Below, one piece after another: positions 8,475 to 16,637 of a stretch of 33,171 nucleotides of DNA. A model generated the notes under the pieces. That model did no database searches. It saw only the letters and a program-made list of their open reading frames with translations, and was not told the DNA's origin. Where the stretch lies: positions 1 through 33,171 of the forward strand of contig JAUNBG010000040.1 of NCBI GenBank assembly GCA_030527205.1. The letters are read 5' to 3'. Both the position numbers and the translations under genes were made by a program. Position 1 is the first letter of the stretch, and every line of letters starts with the position of its first letter. Source of the stretch: Planctomycetia bacterium. GTDB lineage: Bacteria > Planctomycetota > Planctomycetia > Pirellulales > Thermoguttaceae.

Positions 8475-9371
8475 ATGGGAAAGACAGCCATTTTATTTCC
8501 TGGTCAAGGAGCTCAGAAAGTCGGAATGGGACGCGAGTTTTTTGATCAGTATGATTTTGTGCGCGAATTATATTCTGTCGCCAATGATATTGTCGGATAT
8601 GATTTGACGTCAATTTGTTTTGATGGGCCTTCCGAGGAGCTTGATACAACAACGCAAAGTCAACCGGCAATTTTCCTGACCAGTATAGCAGCTCTTGAGG
8701 TCTTGCGCCGAACAGAACCTGAGACGGTTGAGCAATGTTTTGCGACCGCAGGATTAAGTTTGGGAGAATATACAGCGCTGACTTTTGCGAATGTTCTTTC
8801 CTTTGAGGACGGATTAAAACTTGTTCAATTGCGCGGCAAAGCAATGCAGGCCGCTTCCGAATTGACTCCAAGCGGAATGGTCAGCATTCTGGGATTGGAC
8901 GCTGAAATGGTTCAGTCTCTTTGTGATCAGGTTCAAGAACGGGGAATATTAAAAATAGCCAATTATCTTTGCCCTGGCAATATTGCTGTTTCCGGAACCA
9001 TTGCGGCTTGCGAACAGATTGTTGATTTGGCTCTTCAAGCGGGAGCAATGAAAGTTGTTCCGTTGGCCGTTGCCGGCGCTTTTCATACCGAAATCATGGA
9101 ACCCGCCGTTCAAATTATGAAAGAAGCGCTGGATAAAATCGAATTCAACTTGCCGCGCATTCCTGTTTATAGCAATGTCGATGCCAACCCTCATCAAAAT
9201 TCAACGGAAATTAAAGAGATATTGCTGAAACAGATTTGTTCGCCTGTTCGCTGGGAAGAGTCAATGCGAAATCTCTTAGCGCAAGAAGTTGATACTTTTT
9301 ATGAGATCGGACCGGGACGCGTTTTGCGCGGTTTAATGAAAAGAATCAATCGGAAAGTTCAACTGAATTGA
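8475..9371 (+). CDS. fabD: malonyl-CoA:ACP transacylase
   Basis: The 298-residue cytoplasmic enzyme loads malonate from malonyl-CoA onto acyl carrier protein to supply extender units for fatty-acid synthesis. It has the N-terminal FPGQGAQ motif, the nucleophile Ser95 in GLSLGEY, the partner His204 in AGAFHTEIM, and the C-terminal EIGPGRVL motif. The length is normal for FabD. It is 14 nt downstream of rpmF and so almost certainly co-transcribed. An AT-rich hairpin (9381-9408) separates it from fabG. Confidence 0.96.
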   Translation: MGKTAILFPGQGAQKVGMGREFFDQYDFVRELYSVANDIVGYDLTSICFDGPSEELDTTTQSQPAIFLTSIAALEVLRRTEPETVEQCFATAGLSLGEYTALTFANVLSFEDGLKLVQLRGKAMQAASELTPSGMVSILGLDAEMVQSLCDQVQERGILKIANYLCPGNIAVSGTIAACEQIVDLALQAGAMKVVPLAVAGAFHTEIMEPAVQIMKEALDKIEFNLPRIPVYSNVDANPHQNSTEIKEILLKQICSPVRWEESMRNLLAQEVDTFYEIGPGRVLRGLMKRINRKVQLN

Positions 9372-9380
9372 AATGATATT

Positions 9381-9408
9381 CATAATTCAATGTTGTTTTG
9401 AATTTATG
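9381..9408 (+). other. AT-rich hairpin between fabD and fabG
   Basis: CATAATTCAA pairs with TTGAATTTATG with a single bulged base around a 7-nt loop. No clear T-run follows, so it may be an RNA processing or stability element rather than a terminator. Confidence 0.3.
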
Positions 9409-9456
9409 AAAAATATTACGAGCTGTGAAATTTGTTTTAAAAAAGGAGTCGAGTGA

Positions 9457-10206
9457 ATGCTTCCCATAGAATTGAAAGATAAGGTTGCTGTTGTAACAGG
9501 GGCAACTCGAGGGATTGGTTTTTGTGTTGCGTCGAGTTTGTCAAAAGCGGGAGCGAAAGTTGCTTGCATTGGCACAAATGCGGAGCGTCTTGCCCAATCG
9601 GTCGAAAAAATCAATTCCGAAGGGGGCGTTGCTCAATCTTTTATTTGTAATGTCGCGGATGCGGATCAGGTTGAAGCGATGTCCAAAGCTGTTTTGGAAA
9701 CATTTGGAAGCGTTGATATTCTTGTCAATAATGCCGGAATAACGCGCGATATGTTAATGCGACGCATGACGAATGCCGAATGGGATGACGTTATCGGCGT
9801 TAATCTTCGCGGACCTTTTTTGGTAACAAGAGCGTTTGTTGAATCAATGCGCAAAAAGAAGTCCGGTCGAATTATTAATATAGCAAGCATTAGCGGTTTG
9901 ATTGGAAATGCAGGTCAGGCAAATTATTCCGCCTCAAAAGCAGGTTTGATCGGTTTTACTCGAACCATTTCCAAAGAGCTTGGCAATCGAAATATAACAG
10001 TTAATGCGATCGCTCCCGGTTTTATTGAAACGGATATGACCGCAGTTTTGCGGGACGTCATGATTCAAGGGGTCAAAGATCGAACTCCCCTGGGGCGTTT
10101 AGGGCAACCAGAAGATATTGCCAATGCAGTTCTTTTCTTTGCAAGCGATCAGGCTTCCTTTATAACAGGTCAAATTTTGGCTGTTGATGGCGGTTTAATT
10201 AATTAA
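9457..10206 (+). CDS. fabG: 3-oxoacyl-ACP reductase
   Basis: The 249-residue short-chain dehydrogenase reduces 3-oxoacyl-ACP to 3-hydroxyacyl-ACP with NADPH in the fatty-acid elongation cycle. Visible motifs are the cofactor loop TGATRGIG near residue 15, NNAGITRD, and the catalytic triad Ser144, Tyr157 and Lys161 (YSASK), with the usual 13- and 4-residue spacing. The C-terminus ends ITGQILAVDGG, typical of FabG. A strong AAGGAG site precedes the ATG at 9457. It sits between fabD and acpP in the conserved order. Confidence 0.96.
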   Translation: MLPIELKDKVAVVTGATRGIGFCVASSLSKAGAKVACIGTNAERLAQSVEKINSEGGVAQSFICNVADADQVEAMSKAVLETFGSVDILVNNAGITRDMLMRRMTNAEWDDVIGVNLRGPFLVTRAFVESMRKKKSGRIINIASISGLIGNAGQANYSASKAGLIGFTRTISKELGNRNITVNAIAPGFIETDMTAVLRDVMIQGVKDRTPLGRLGQPEDIANAVLFFASDQASFITGQILAVDGGLIN

Positions 10207-10311
10207 ATTTATGATTATTCGATTTTTTCATGATTTTATGACAAATAATTTCCGAAATATCGAATATCGGTTTATGGCAATAGTTTTATTCTATTCAGGA
10301 AAGGTTTTCTT

Positions 10312-10566
10312 ATGGCTGAATCCAAAGAACAGATTACAGCAAAAGTTATTGATATTATTGCGGAACAACTTGGCGTTGAAAAAAATACAATTTCAGAACA
10401 AACTGATATTGCCAATGATCTTGGAGCTGATTCTCTTGATATCGCGGAACTGATGATTGCGTTTGAAGAAGAATTCGATATCGATATTGTTGAAGAGGAT
10501 ACTCAAAATATAACAACAGTCGGTCAGGTTGTTGAACATATTTCAAAAGCATTAGATAATCATTAA
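10312..10566 (+). CDS. acpP: acyl carrier protein
   Basis: The 84-residue acidic protein carries growing acyl chains on a phosphopantetheine arm. The attachment site is Ser41 in GADSLD, followed by the acidic recognition helix (IAELMIAFEEEFDIDI). It is slightly longer than the usual 77-80 residues because of a short N-terminal extension (MAESKEQI). The start is supported by AGGAAAGG upstream. The 105-nt gap from fabG and the 467-nt gap to fabF suggest acpP could also be expressed at its own level. Confidence 0.97.
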   Translation: MAESKEQITAKVIDIIAEQLGVEKNTISEQTDIANDLGADSLDIAELMIAFEEEFDIDIVEEDTQNITTVGQVVEHISKALDNH

Positions 10567-11033
10567 TTTCGTTTGCTGTTATTTGCTTGCTGAAGTTTAT
10601 TGATATTTTAAAGCTTTTTTCAAAAATTTTTTGAAATCAAGATTTGTCATTCAATTTTTCGAGGTTTTGGATAATTGGTCTTAAAGACCAGCGGACCTTT
10701 GTAAATCAAATGTTCGTTTATAAAAGACCGACGTTCATTTCGTTGGATCTTTGTTCGATTCCTCGAATGAACTGTTTTTTCATTATGTTCAACATTGAGC
10801 TTGCCCTGAATTGGTTTCTCACAAGAAATCAAACAAGAAATTCATTTTCCGGAATTTTCAGGACGAGTTCATATCATTCTCCTTATTTTAATGAGAATTT
10901 TTCTCTGAAAAATATTTCATTTGAGACCGTTATTTTCTCATCAAAATAAAGTTAAGACCGTTTCAAATAAAATGTTTTCTATTTGAGTCCATTCATTACA
11001 AAGAATCTTAAAATGTATTAAAATCGGAAATCG
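10567..11033. other. 467-nt gap between acpP and fabF; no supported gene
   Basis: A 101-codon frame (10644-10949) is open but has low-complexity F/S/N-rich content, no ribosome-binding site and no family resemblance, so it is not called. The gap is unusually long for neighbouring genes in a fab cluster. No strong terminator or promoter was seen, though A/T runs follow acpP. Confidence 0.4.
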
Positions 11034-12290
11034 ATGTCGCAAGAGAATATAAAAAGGCGAGTTGTTATAACCGGAATGGGATTGGCAACGCCGTTAGGAT
11101 ACAATGTCGAAACGGTTTGGACCAGAATTTGTAACGGCGAAAGCGGAGTTATCGCCTTAACAGATGGCGTTCATTCTCTTTTTCGTTCCAAAATAGCCGG
11201 ACTCTGTTCTGATTTTAGTACTGAAAAATATCTTTTGGCCAAAGACGCCAAAAAAATGGAACGGTTTACTCAGTTGGCCTATACATCAGCCATTGACGCC
11301 GTTGAACATTCAGGATTGGACTTTTCGAAAGAAGATTTATATCGCTGCGGAGTTATAATCGGTTGCGGCGTTGGCGGGCTCGACGAAATTGAAACGCAAC
11401 AGGATCGATTGCGTCAGCATGGCGCCTCCCGAATTTCGCCGTTTACCATTCCGAAAATAATGTTGAACGCAGCGGGAAGTCATATTTCTATTCATTATGG
11501 CATTCATGGCCCGGTTTATGGCATTGCGACAGCTTGCGCCAGCGCCAATAACGCAATGATTGATTCTTTCAAACTGATTCGCGACAATGAAGTCGATCTT
11601 GTCATTACAGGCGGAACGGAAGCGGCTGTTTCTGAGTTGGGAATCGCTGGTTTTGTGGCAATGAGAGCCTTGTCCGAACGAAACGATGAGCCTGCCAAAG
11701 CAAGTCGACCTTTTGATAAAGACCGAGACGGTTTTGTGATTGCAGAAGGAGCTGGAATTCTTATTTTTGAAGAGCTTGAGCATGCGAAAAAACGCCGGGC
11801 GAAAATTTATGCTGAAGTCCTTGGTTACGGAATGACGACGGATGCCTGTCATATAACGCAACCGGATAAAGAAGGCATTGCCGCAGGTTACGCAATGGCG
11901 GCGACACTTCGTTCTGCTTCCTTGCGCCCGGATCAAGTTGACTATATTAATGCGCATGGAACAAGCACAATTTTGGGCGATCTTGCTGAGGTTGCGGCCA
12001 TTAAACGGGTTTTTGGCAATATGGCTTATTCTGTTGCCATATCAAGTACGAAAAGCGAAATTGGTCATTTGCTCGGCGGAAGCGGAGGCGTTGAACTTAT
12101 TTTTTCTATATTGGCAATGCGCGATCATGTCGTTCCGCCAACGATCAATCTTGAGAATCCCGACCCGGAATGCGATCTGGATTTTACGCCCCTGGTTGCA
12201 AAAGAAAAAAGAATTAACAGCGTTATTTCCAATAGCTTTGGTTTTGGCGGGCATAATGCCTGTATTGCCATTGGTCGATTTGATGAATAA
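11034..12290 (+). CDS. fabF: 3-oxoacyl-ACP synthase II
   Basis: The 418-residue condensing enzyme joins malonyl-ACP to the growing acyl chain. Active-site residues are Cys168 (TACASANNAM), His308 (NAHGTST), Lys340 (SSTKSEIGH) and His345. It opens with RRVVITGMGLATPLG, and the length is standard for FabF/KAS II. FabF with acpP just upstream is the conserved order. Because fabH is missing from this cluster, initiation must be handled elsewhere in the genome or by this enzyme family. No clear ribosome-binding site precedes the ATG. Confidence 0.94.
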   Translation: MSQENIKRRVVITGMGLATPLGYNVETVWTRICNGESGVIALTDGVHSLFRSKIAGLCSDFSTEKYLLAKDAKKMERFTQLAYTSAIDAVEHSGLDFSKEDLYRCGVIIGCGVGGLDEIETQQDRLRQHGASRISPFTIPKIMLNAAGSHISIHYGIHGPVYGIATACASANNAMIDSFKLIRDNEVDLVITGGTEAAVSELGIAGFVAMRALSERNDEPAKASRPFDKDRDGFVIAEGAGILIFEELEHAKKRRAKIYAEVLGYGMTTDACHITQPDKEGIAAGYAMAATLRSASLRPDQVDYINAHGTSTILGDLAEVAAIKRVFGNMAYSVAISSTKSEIGHLLGGSGGVELIFSILAMRDHVVPPTINLENPDPECDLDFTPLVAKEKRINSVISNSFGFGGHNACIAIGRFDE

Positions 12291-12389
12291 TGTTGATTAT
12301 TTTGTTTTTTTGTGTTGATATCGGGAGTTGTCTGTAATTTGTCTTGAAAAAATGTTGCTCGGTCTTTAATGGTTTGATTTGTGAAACAG

Positions 12390-12421
12390 GTTTGACATCT
12401 TTTTAATCTTTTTTGTCAAAC
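12390..12421. promoter_or_regulatory. 8-bp perfect inverted repeat upstream of the DNA methyltransferase
   Basis: GTTTGACA (12390-12397) and TGTCAAAC (12414-12421) flank a 16-nt T-rich spacer. It lies 54 nt before the methyltransferase ATG. Its core TTGACA/TGTCAA matches the candidate lipid operators but the spacing is 3 nt longer, so it may be a different site. As RNA it could also form a hairpin. Confidence 0.35.
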
Positions 12422-12474
12422 GCAATAAAGCGAAAAATTTTTGAAGTTCGATAACGCATTGATAAGCGTTTATT

Positions 12475-13740
12475 ATGGGAATTGAAGTTCCGGAAACAGA
12501 GGGCGTCAAATACGCCGGTTCTAAATTAAAATTATTGTTGCCCATTTTGTCGATCATCAAAGAACTTGATGTTCAATCTGTATTGGATGGTTTTGCGGGA
12601 ACAACTCGAGTTTCTCAAGCTCTGGCGAAATGCGGTTATCAGGTTTTTGCAAACGATCTTTCTTTTTGGTCAGGAATTTTTGGTTGCTGTTATCTTTTAA
12701 ATAAAAAAAAAGCGTCCGCCTATTTTCCTTTGATTGACCATTTAAATCATCTTTCGCCTGTTGATGGTTGGTTTACGGAGAATTATGGCGGTTATTCAAA
12801 TAATGGATCATCCATTCAATCCGATGGCTTGAAAAAACCCTGGCAAATTCATAATACGAGAAAATTGGACGCCATTCGCGCCGAGATTGATCGTTTGGCT
12901 CTCTCAACAATCGAACGAGCCGTTGCTCTGACCAGTCTTATTCTGGCTCTTGACGCCGTTGACAATACAGTTGGGCATTATGCGGCTTATTTGAATCATT
13001 GGTCTCCCAGATCGTTTCATCTTTTGCAGTTGAATGTTCCTCATGTTTTTCCCAATGATCGCGACAATTATGTTTTTTGTGGCGATATTTTTGAGGCCAT
13101 TGAATCGTTCAATTTTTTTCATTCTTTCTCCAATGAGACTTCCTGGCTCAATCGGGGAAAACTCAATGAGGATTCTTTGTTCAACGAGATTTTTTCTTTC
13201 GGGAATCGCCCTTTTTATTCCGAAAGAAAAAGGATCGTTAATAAATCTTGTTCCAATAAACATTTTATTGATTTGGCTTATTATGATCCCCCTTATGGTT
13301 CGAATAACTCAAAAATGCCGCCTTCCAGAATTCGATATGCCGCTTATTATCATCTTTGGCAAACCGTTTGTTTAAATGACAAACCAAAGCTTTTTGGTCG
13401 GGCAAAACGACGCGCCGATTCCTCTGATTGTCTCGCTCATTCCGTTTTTGAAGATTTTCGTTGCAATGAAAATGGACGTTTTGTCGTTATTGACGCGATT
13501 GATCGGCTTATTGCGCAAACCCCTTCGCGTTGGATTCTTCTTTCCTATAGCTCAAGCGGTCGAGCAACCGCAACGGAGTTAAATGAGGTTCTTCAAAAAC
13601 ATGGGCGTCTTATAAAGATTTTGAGTATTCAATATCGAAAGAATGTTATGGCGCAAATGACGTCAACGAAAGATTGGATTTCCAATGTCGATATGCCTCA
13701 TCAAGAATTCCTTTTTCTGCTCGAAAAAAACGGTTCTTGA
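12475..13740 (+). CDS. DNA N6-adenine methyltransferase, D12 class (Dam-like alpha group)
   Basis: The 421-residue protein has an AdoMet-binding motif near residues 36-48 (LDGFAGTTRVSQAL, the FxGxG-type motif) and the catalytic DPPY at 271-274 (YYDPPYGSN). The ~225 residues between them would hold target recognition. The order AdoMet site, target region, DPPY is that of alpha-group amino-methyltransferases such as Dam and other D12-class enzymes. It is predicted to methylate adenine in a specific DNA site. No restriction endonuclease gene is adjacent, so it looks like an orphan methylase used in regulation or genome marking, or the rest of a lost restriction system. The target sequence cannot be read from the gene. 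The ATG at 12475 is preceded by no strong ribosome-binding site. Confidence 0.88.
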   Translation: MGIEVPETEGVKYAGSKLKLLLPILSIIKELDVQSVLDGFAGTTRVSQALAKCGYQVFANDLSFWSGIFGCCYLLNKKKASAYFPLIDHLNHLSPVDGWFTENYGGYSNNGSSIQSDGLKKPWQIHNTRKLDAIRAEIDRLALSTIERAVALTSLILALDAVDNTVGHYAAYLNHWSPRSFHLLQLNVPHVFPNDRDNYVFCGDIFEAIESFNFFHSFSNETSWLNRGKLNEDSLFNEIFSFGNRPFYSERKRIVNKSCSNKHFIDLAYYDPPYGSNNSKMPPSRIRYAAYYHLWQTVCLNDKPKLFGRAKRRADSSDCLAHSVFEDFRCNENGRFVVIDAIDRLIAQTPSRWILLSYSSSGRATATELNEVLQKHGRLIKILSIQYRKNVMAQMTSTKDWISNVDMPHQEFLFLLEKNGS

Positions 13741-14097
13741 TGAGTTTATTCCGAAATGGGGTTGAAAAGCGAACGATCTTGATTTGTCAACAGACTTGAG
13801 TATGAAAAGCCAAAGCGCGAACTTCCCAAACAGTTTGTTATGGATTCCGATTATTATGTTTGGGAAAAATTCGAAAGATTGTTTGATTTTTTCTATTTTG
13901 AGGATTCTATTTCCTCGTTATTGAATTATAATAATTTAAAAGCCTTTATTTTTTTCCTGATCCTATTGGAACGATCCTTATTTTCGGCAAATATTCCGCA
14001 TTTTGTGCTAATTTCGTTGTTTGTTGATCTGTTTCCTTCTGCCTTGGATGTTTTTCTGGAAACAATCTTATCGATAAGTTTTTATTGAGTTCGGACT

Positions 14098-14122
14098 CAT
14101 TGTCCTTTCAACAATGTTTTTT
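14098..14122 (+). terminator. weak rho-independent terminator
   Basis: CATTGT (14098-14103) pairs with ACAATG (14111-14116) around a 7-nt loop, followed directly by six T and then ATT. The stem is AT-rich and short, so efficiency may be low. Confidence 0.4.
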
Positions 14123-14172
14123 ATTGCCAATGTTATGAGCATAACCTTTATGATTACAGGTTCATTAATCTG

Positions 14173-14249
14173 TTCGTTCTTTTCGGAAGAACGAATCTGG
14201 AGTTCAAAAGTTTCAACGAACTTGACAATCTTAGCAAGTTTCTTGAACT
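14173..14249 (+). ncRNA. possible structured RNA segment (series of stem-loops)
   Basis: Three perfect stems occur within 77 nt: a 9-bp stem with a TTCGG loop (14173-14195), an outer 7-bp stem AGTTCAA/TTGAACT (14201-14207 with 14243-14249), and an inner 6-bp stem AACTTG/CAAGTT. They are not part of the dispersed repeat family. They precede the 97-residue gene by about 130 nt, so this could be its leader or an independent small RNA. No known RNA family was recognised. Confidence 0.25.
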
Positions 14250-14379
14250 TCCGGCTCATTAAATCGTTAAGGTTGGGAAAAACGATTGTCTGTTGAAATT
14301 GACTTTTTTGTCAAAAGAATAGACTCATTTCGCAAAAAGCTACAAAAATCGAAACAATTATAATAAACGGAGAATCTTT

Positions 14380-14673
14380 ATGCTTCCTATTTCCAAAGAC
14401 AGTCAACTTTCTAAAGACAGTCAACCGAATCTTTTTGATGTTCTGGAACTTTCGGAACTTGCGGAACTGATTGAGGCGTTGCCCGATGAATATCGCGGCA
14501 AGTTTCAAGTCGCATTGGAAAAATCGGCAAAACGAATCGAACGTCGACGTCATATTCTGAATTTTATTCAAGAAGCGTTAACTCAGTTGCGTTTGGATAT
14601 GAAATATTTGTTATTTGACTTAAACGCAACAAAAAAAGAGCGAGATCAATATAAACAAAATGATAAACGTTGA
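14380..14673 (+). CDS. conserved-looking small planctomycete protein of unknown function
   Basis: The 97-residue protein has a strong CGGAG site before its ATG. The N-terminus repeats SKDSQ(L/P) twice and is followed by a leucine-rich helical segment. The C-terminal half (~50-90) is a charged helix with RRRHILNFIQEALTQLRL and DMKYLLFDLNATKKERD. That C-terminal pattern resembles, from memory, small uncharacterised planctomycete proteins; this was not checked by a search. It is probably cytoplasmic and helical, perhaps a coiled-coil regulator or adaptor. A terminator follows at 14704-14726, so it is likely a single-gene unit. Function unknown. Confidence 0.75.
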   Translation: MLPISKDSQLSKDSQPNLFDVLELSELAELIEALPDEYRGKFQVALEKSAKRIERRRHILNFIQEALTQLRLDMKYLLFDLNATKKERDQYKQNDKR

Positions 14674-14703
14674 GAAATAATGATAACGGTCTCGTTGCGG
14701 AAC

Positions 14704-14726
14704 GGCAAGGTTTTCGTTGCCTTTTT
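14704..14726 (+). terminator. rho-independent terminator after the 97-residue gene
   Basis: GGCAA (14704-14708) pairs with TTGCC (14717-14721) around an 8-nt loop and is followed by five T, G, T. It lies 30 nt after the stop codon. Confidence 0.55.
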
Positions 14727-15532
14727 GTCATTTTTCAGACGTTTTCGAGATTGACTTCAACGATCTCAAAGGATCAGGCGGATTGCGGAGATTTCGCTCA
14801 AAAGTTTTAAAAAAGTTCAGAATGGTCTTGAATCAATTTTCCATTTTTTATATTCTTCTTTAATGAAATAAGCGATTGTTTCCTTTTGGGTCAGGCGATT
14901 TTCTTGCGAAACGGAATTGGACAAGAGACATCGTTCGTTGTTGCCGACATTCCGAATTAAGATCGATGATTTTCAAGAAGTTCAATCGCAATCTGTTTGA
15001 GGTCGAACTTGAAAAACAACCTGGTTCCAGAGGAAACGATTCTGACAATGCATTATTTTTGTTGCGTTGGGGAACGGCATATTTGATTTGGAAGTTCTAA
15101 AAACCGCTGGGAACGGACGTCTCATCCGCAAGAAATGGTTTTCGTGACGTTTTCCGAATTGAGTTTATTGCAAAAAACAGGTTTTGAAACTTCCTGATTA
15201 TTAATGATTGGCTTAGTCTTGCCGAATTTGCGCGAAAAATGTTAAAAAATCGTCAACAGGTTTGAATAGAACTTTCAATTGCCCTATTCAATATTCATTG
15301 TTGCGTTACAATTAAGAATAAATTGTTTCATTTGGTTAAAAAGAGACCGTTCATTAACTTAACTTGTATACAAATTTTTTTCGTGTTGCGGCCAAAAGAA
15401 ATAATTCGATTATTGAAACGTTGTCAACAGGACGCGGTTTGAGGCGAAAACAAATTTTATTTCTGCCCCAAAGCAAAAAAATAAAAAATCATCAATAAAC
15501 TTTTCTAAAATCATAATCCTATAAGAAGTCCG
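14727..15532. other. 806-nt non-coding stretch containing one dispersed repeat
   Basis: Open frames at 14860-15048 (minus) and 14876-15100 (plus) overlap each other and have no ribosome-binding site or recognisable content, so they are not called. The only clear structure is the repeat copy at 15090-15194. The promoter of the diadenylate cyclase gene must lie near its right end, but no convincing box pair was seen. Confidence 0.4.
15090..15194 (-). repeat. dispersed palindromic repeat, copy A (inverted orientation)
   Basis: Ends GGAAGTTCTAAAAA and TTTGAAACTTCC form imperfect terminal inverted repeats. Its reverse complement aligns along its whole length with copies at 18711 and 31834, sharing GCAATAAACT, ATTCGGAA, GTC(A/G)CGAAAACC and GGA(T/C)GAGACGT. 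It sits in the non-coding gap before the diadenylate cyclase gene. It belongs to subfamily 1. Confidence 0.85.
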
Positions 15533-16468
15533 ATGGAACAACTCAAGTTTACGGAATACTTTCAGAATTTTTTAAATTTGGCTATTGTTGCCTATGAAAA
15601 AATGAAAGCATCTGGAGTCTTAATCCTGTTGGAAGGTCCCATTGATTGGGGGCGTTTGAAAAAATTGACAGGCGAAACTCATGTCGTTATCGCCGCAACG
15701 CAACGAGAATTCCTCGAAGGAGCAGACGAAAATAATTTTCTATCGGTTCATATCAATTTGTCGGACGATTCTCCTGTTTATGATCGAATGACTCATGCCG
15801 TTTTGGAAGCGGTTGCCGCAGATTTGTTATCGGCAGGTTCTCGAATCGTTGCGCTTTATAGCGGTTTTGATATTACAAGTTTGGATTCGATCAGTATCAT
15901 CAATCTGAATGAACATTTGGAACGGTTAAGCAGCAAAGATCTTCGGAAGTTGGAAACAAAAGTTCCGCTCAAAACCCTTAAAACCGTTGTTGATCTGGCC
16001 TTGGAAATTGGACGCGACGGTCGGGAAGGAAAAGCGGTTGGAACTCTTTTTGTCTTGGGCGATACGAAAAACGTTCTTCGAACCAGTAAACCGGCTGGAT
16101 TCGATCCTGTTCGCGGCTATAAATGCAAAGAACGAAATCTTTTTGATCCTCGCGTTCGGGAAGGAATTAAAGAGGTCGCGCAATTGGATGGCGCTTTTGT
16201 TATTTCTTTGGATGGAACCGTTGTTGCCGCTTGTCGACTTTTAGATACATCGACGGCCATGATAACGCTTTCGAAAGGGCTTGGTTCCCGACATTGGGCC
16301 GCAGCTGCAGTCAGTCGAACAACAAACGCCGTTGCTATTGCTGTTAGTCAATCAAGCGGAACCGTTCGAATCTTTTTGAATGGCGATGTTGTTTTGCGCA
16401 TTGAATCGCGACATCGACGTCCAATGATCTGGCGGGAATTCGAATATGAACAATTGACTTTTGAATGA
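15533..16468 (+). CDS. diadenylate cyclase (DisA_N / DAC domain, DacZ-like)
   Basis: The 311-residue protein is predicted to make cyclic di-AMP from two ATP. The C-terminal DAC domain carries DGA at 219-221 (LDGAFVISLDG) and RHxxA at 253-257 (GLGSRHWAA), followed by TNAVAIAVSQSSGTVR, the usual domain end. The N-terminal ~145 residues form an alpha/beta region with no membrane helix, followed by LALEIGRDGREGKAVGTLFV, which resembles the archaeal DacZ type rather than the membrane DacA or the DNA-scanning DisA. It is therefore probably soluble. c-di-AMP usually governs potassium, osmotic and cell-wall balance, but no receptor or phosphodiesterase gene is in the window. The next gene (169 nt away, same strand) is a degenerate sigma-54 activator-like regulator. 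Confidence 0.88.
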   Translation: MEQLKFTEYFQNFLNLAIVAYEKMKASGVLILLEGPIDWGRLKKLTGETHVVIAATQREFLEGADENNFLSVHINLSDDSPVYDRMTHAVLEAVAADLLSAGSRIVALYSGFDITSLDSISIINLNEHLERLSSKDLRKLETKVPLKTLKTVVDLALEIGRDGREGKAVGTLFVLGDTKNVLRTSKPAGFDPVRGYKCKERNLFDPRVREGIKEVAQLDGAFVISLDGTVVAACRLLDTSTAMITLSKGLGSRHWAAAAVSRTTNAVAIAVSQSSGTVRIFLNGDVVLRIESRHRRPMIWREFEYEQLTFE

Positions 16469-16637
16469 AACTCCTGTCATTGAAATTTCGGTCAATCCTT
16501 TTTGAAACAACTGAATATTGGGCGGAACCTCGAAAATGGATGTTGAGGAATTGTTGTTAAAACAAAATTGTAATTGTATAACGAATATGGGAATATTTAC
16601 AAGAAATTAAGAGCAACCGCTTTTTTCTGTTTAAGCA

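Larger units (their letters stand above)
13741..14379. other. intergenic region rich in hairpins; no supported gene
   Basis: An 82-codon frame (13840-14088) is hydrophobic and F/L-rich, lacks a ribosome-binding site and matches nothing recognised. It is followed 10 nt later by a terminator-like hairpin (14098-14122), so a small membrane peptide cannot be excluded. Further hairpins follow: TTCGTTCTT/AAGAACGAA (14173-14195, 5-nt loop) and AACTTG/CAAGTT nested inside AGTTCAA/TTGAACT (14201-14249). The cluster may be part of a structured RNA. Confidence 0.4.

Noticed and set aside
10756..10780. tRNA-like TTCGATTCC segment
   Set aside because: No matching acceptor, D or anticodon arm around it.
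10644..10949. 101-codon frame between acpP and fabF
   Set aside because: Low-complexity composition, no ribosome-binding site and no recognisable family; treated as chance.
12390..12421. Third copy of the lipid operator
   Set aside because: The core is similar, but the distance between the TTGACA and TGTCAA cores is 3 nt longer than in the two matching sites, so it is listed separately.
13840..14088. 82-codon hydrophobic frame with a terminator just after it
   Set aside because: No ribosome-binding site and F/L-rich chance-like content; noted in the gap entry but not called as a gene.
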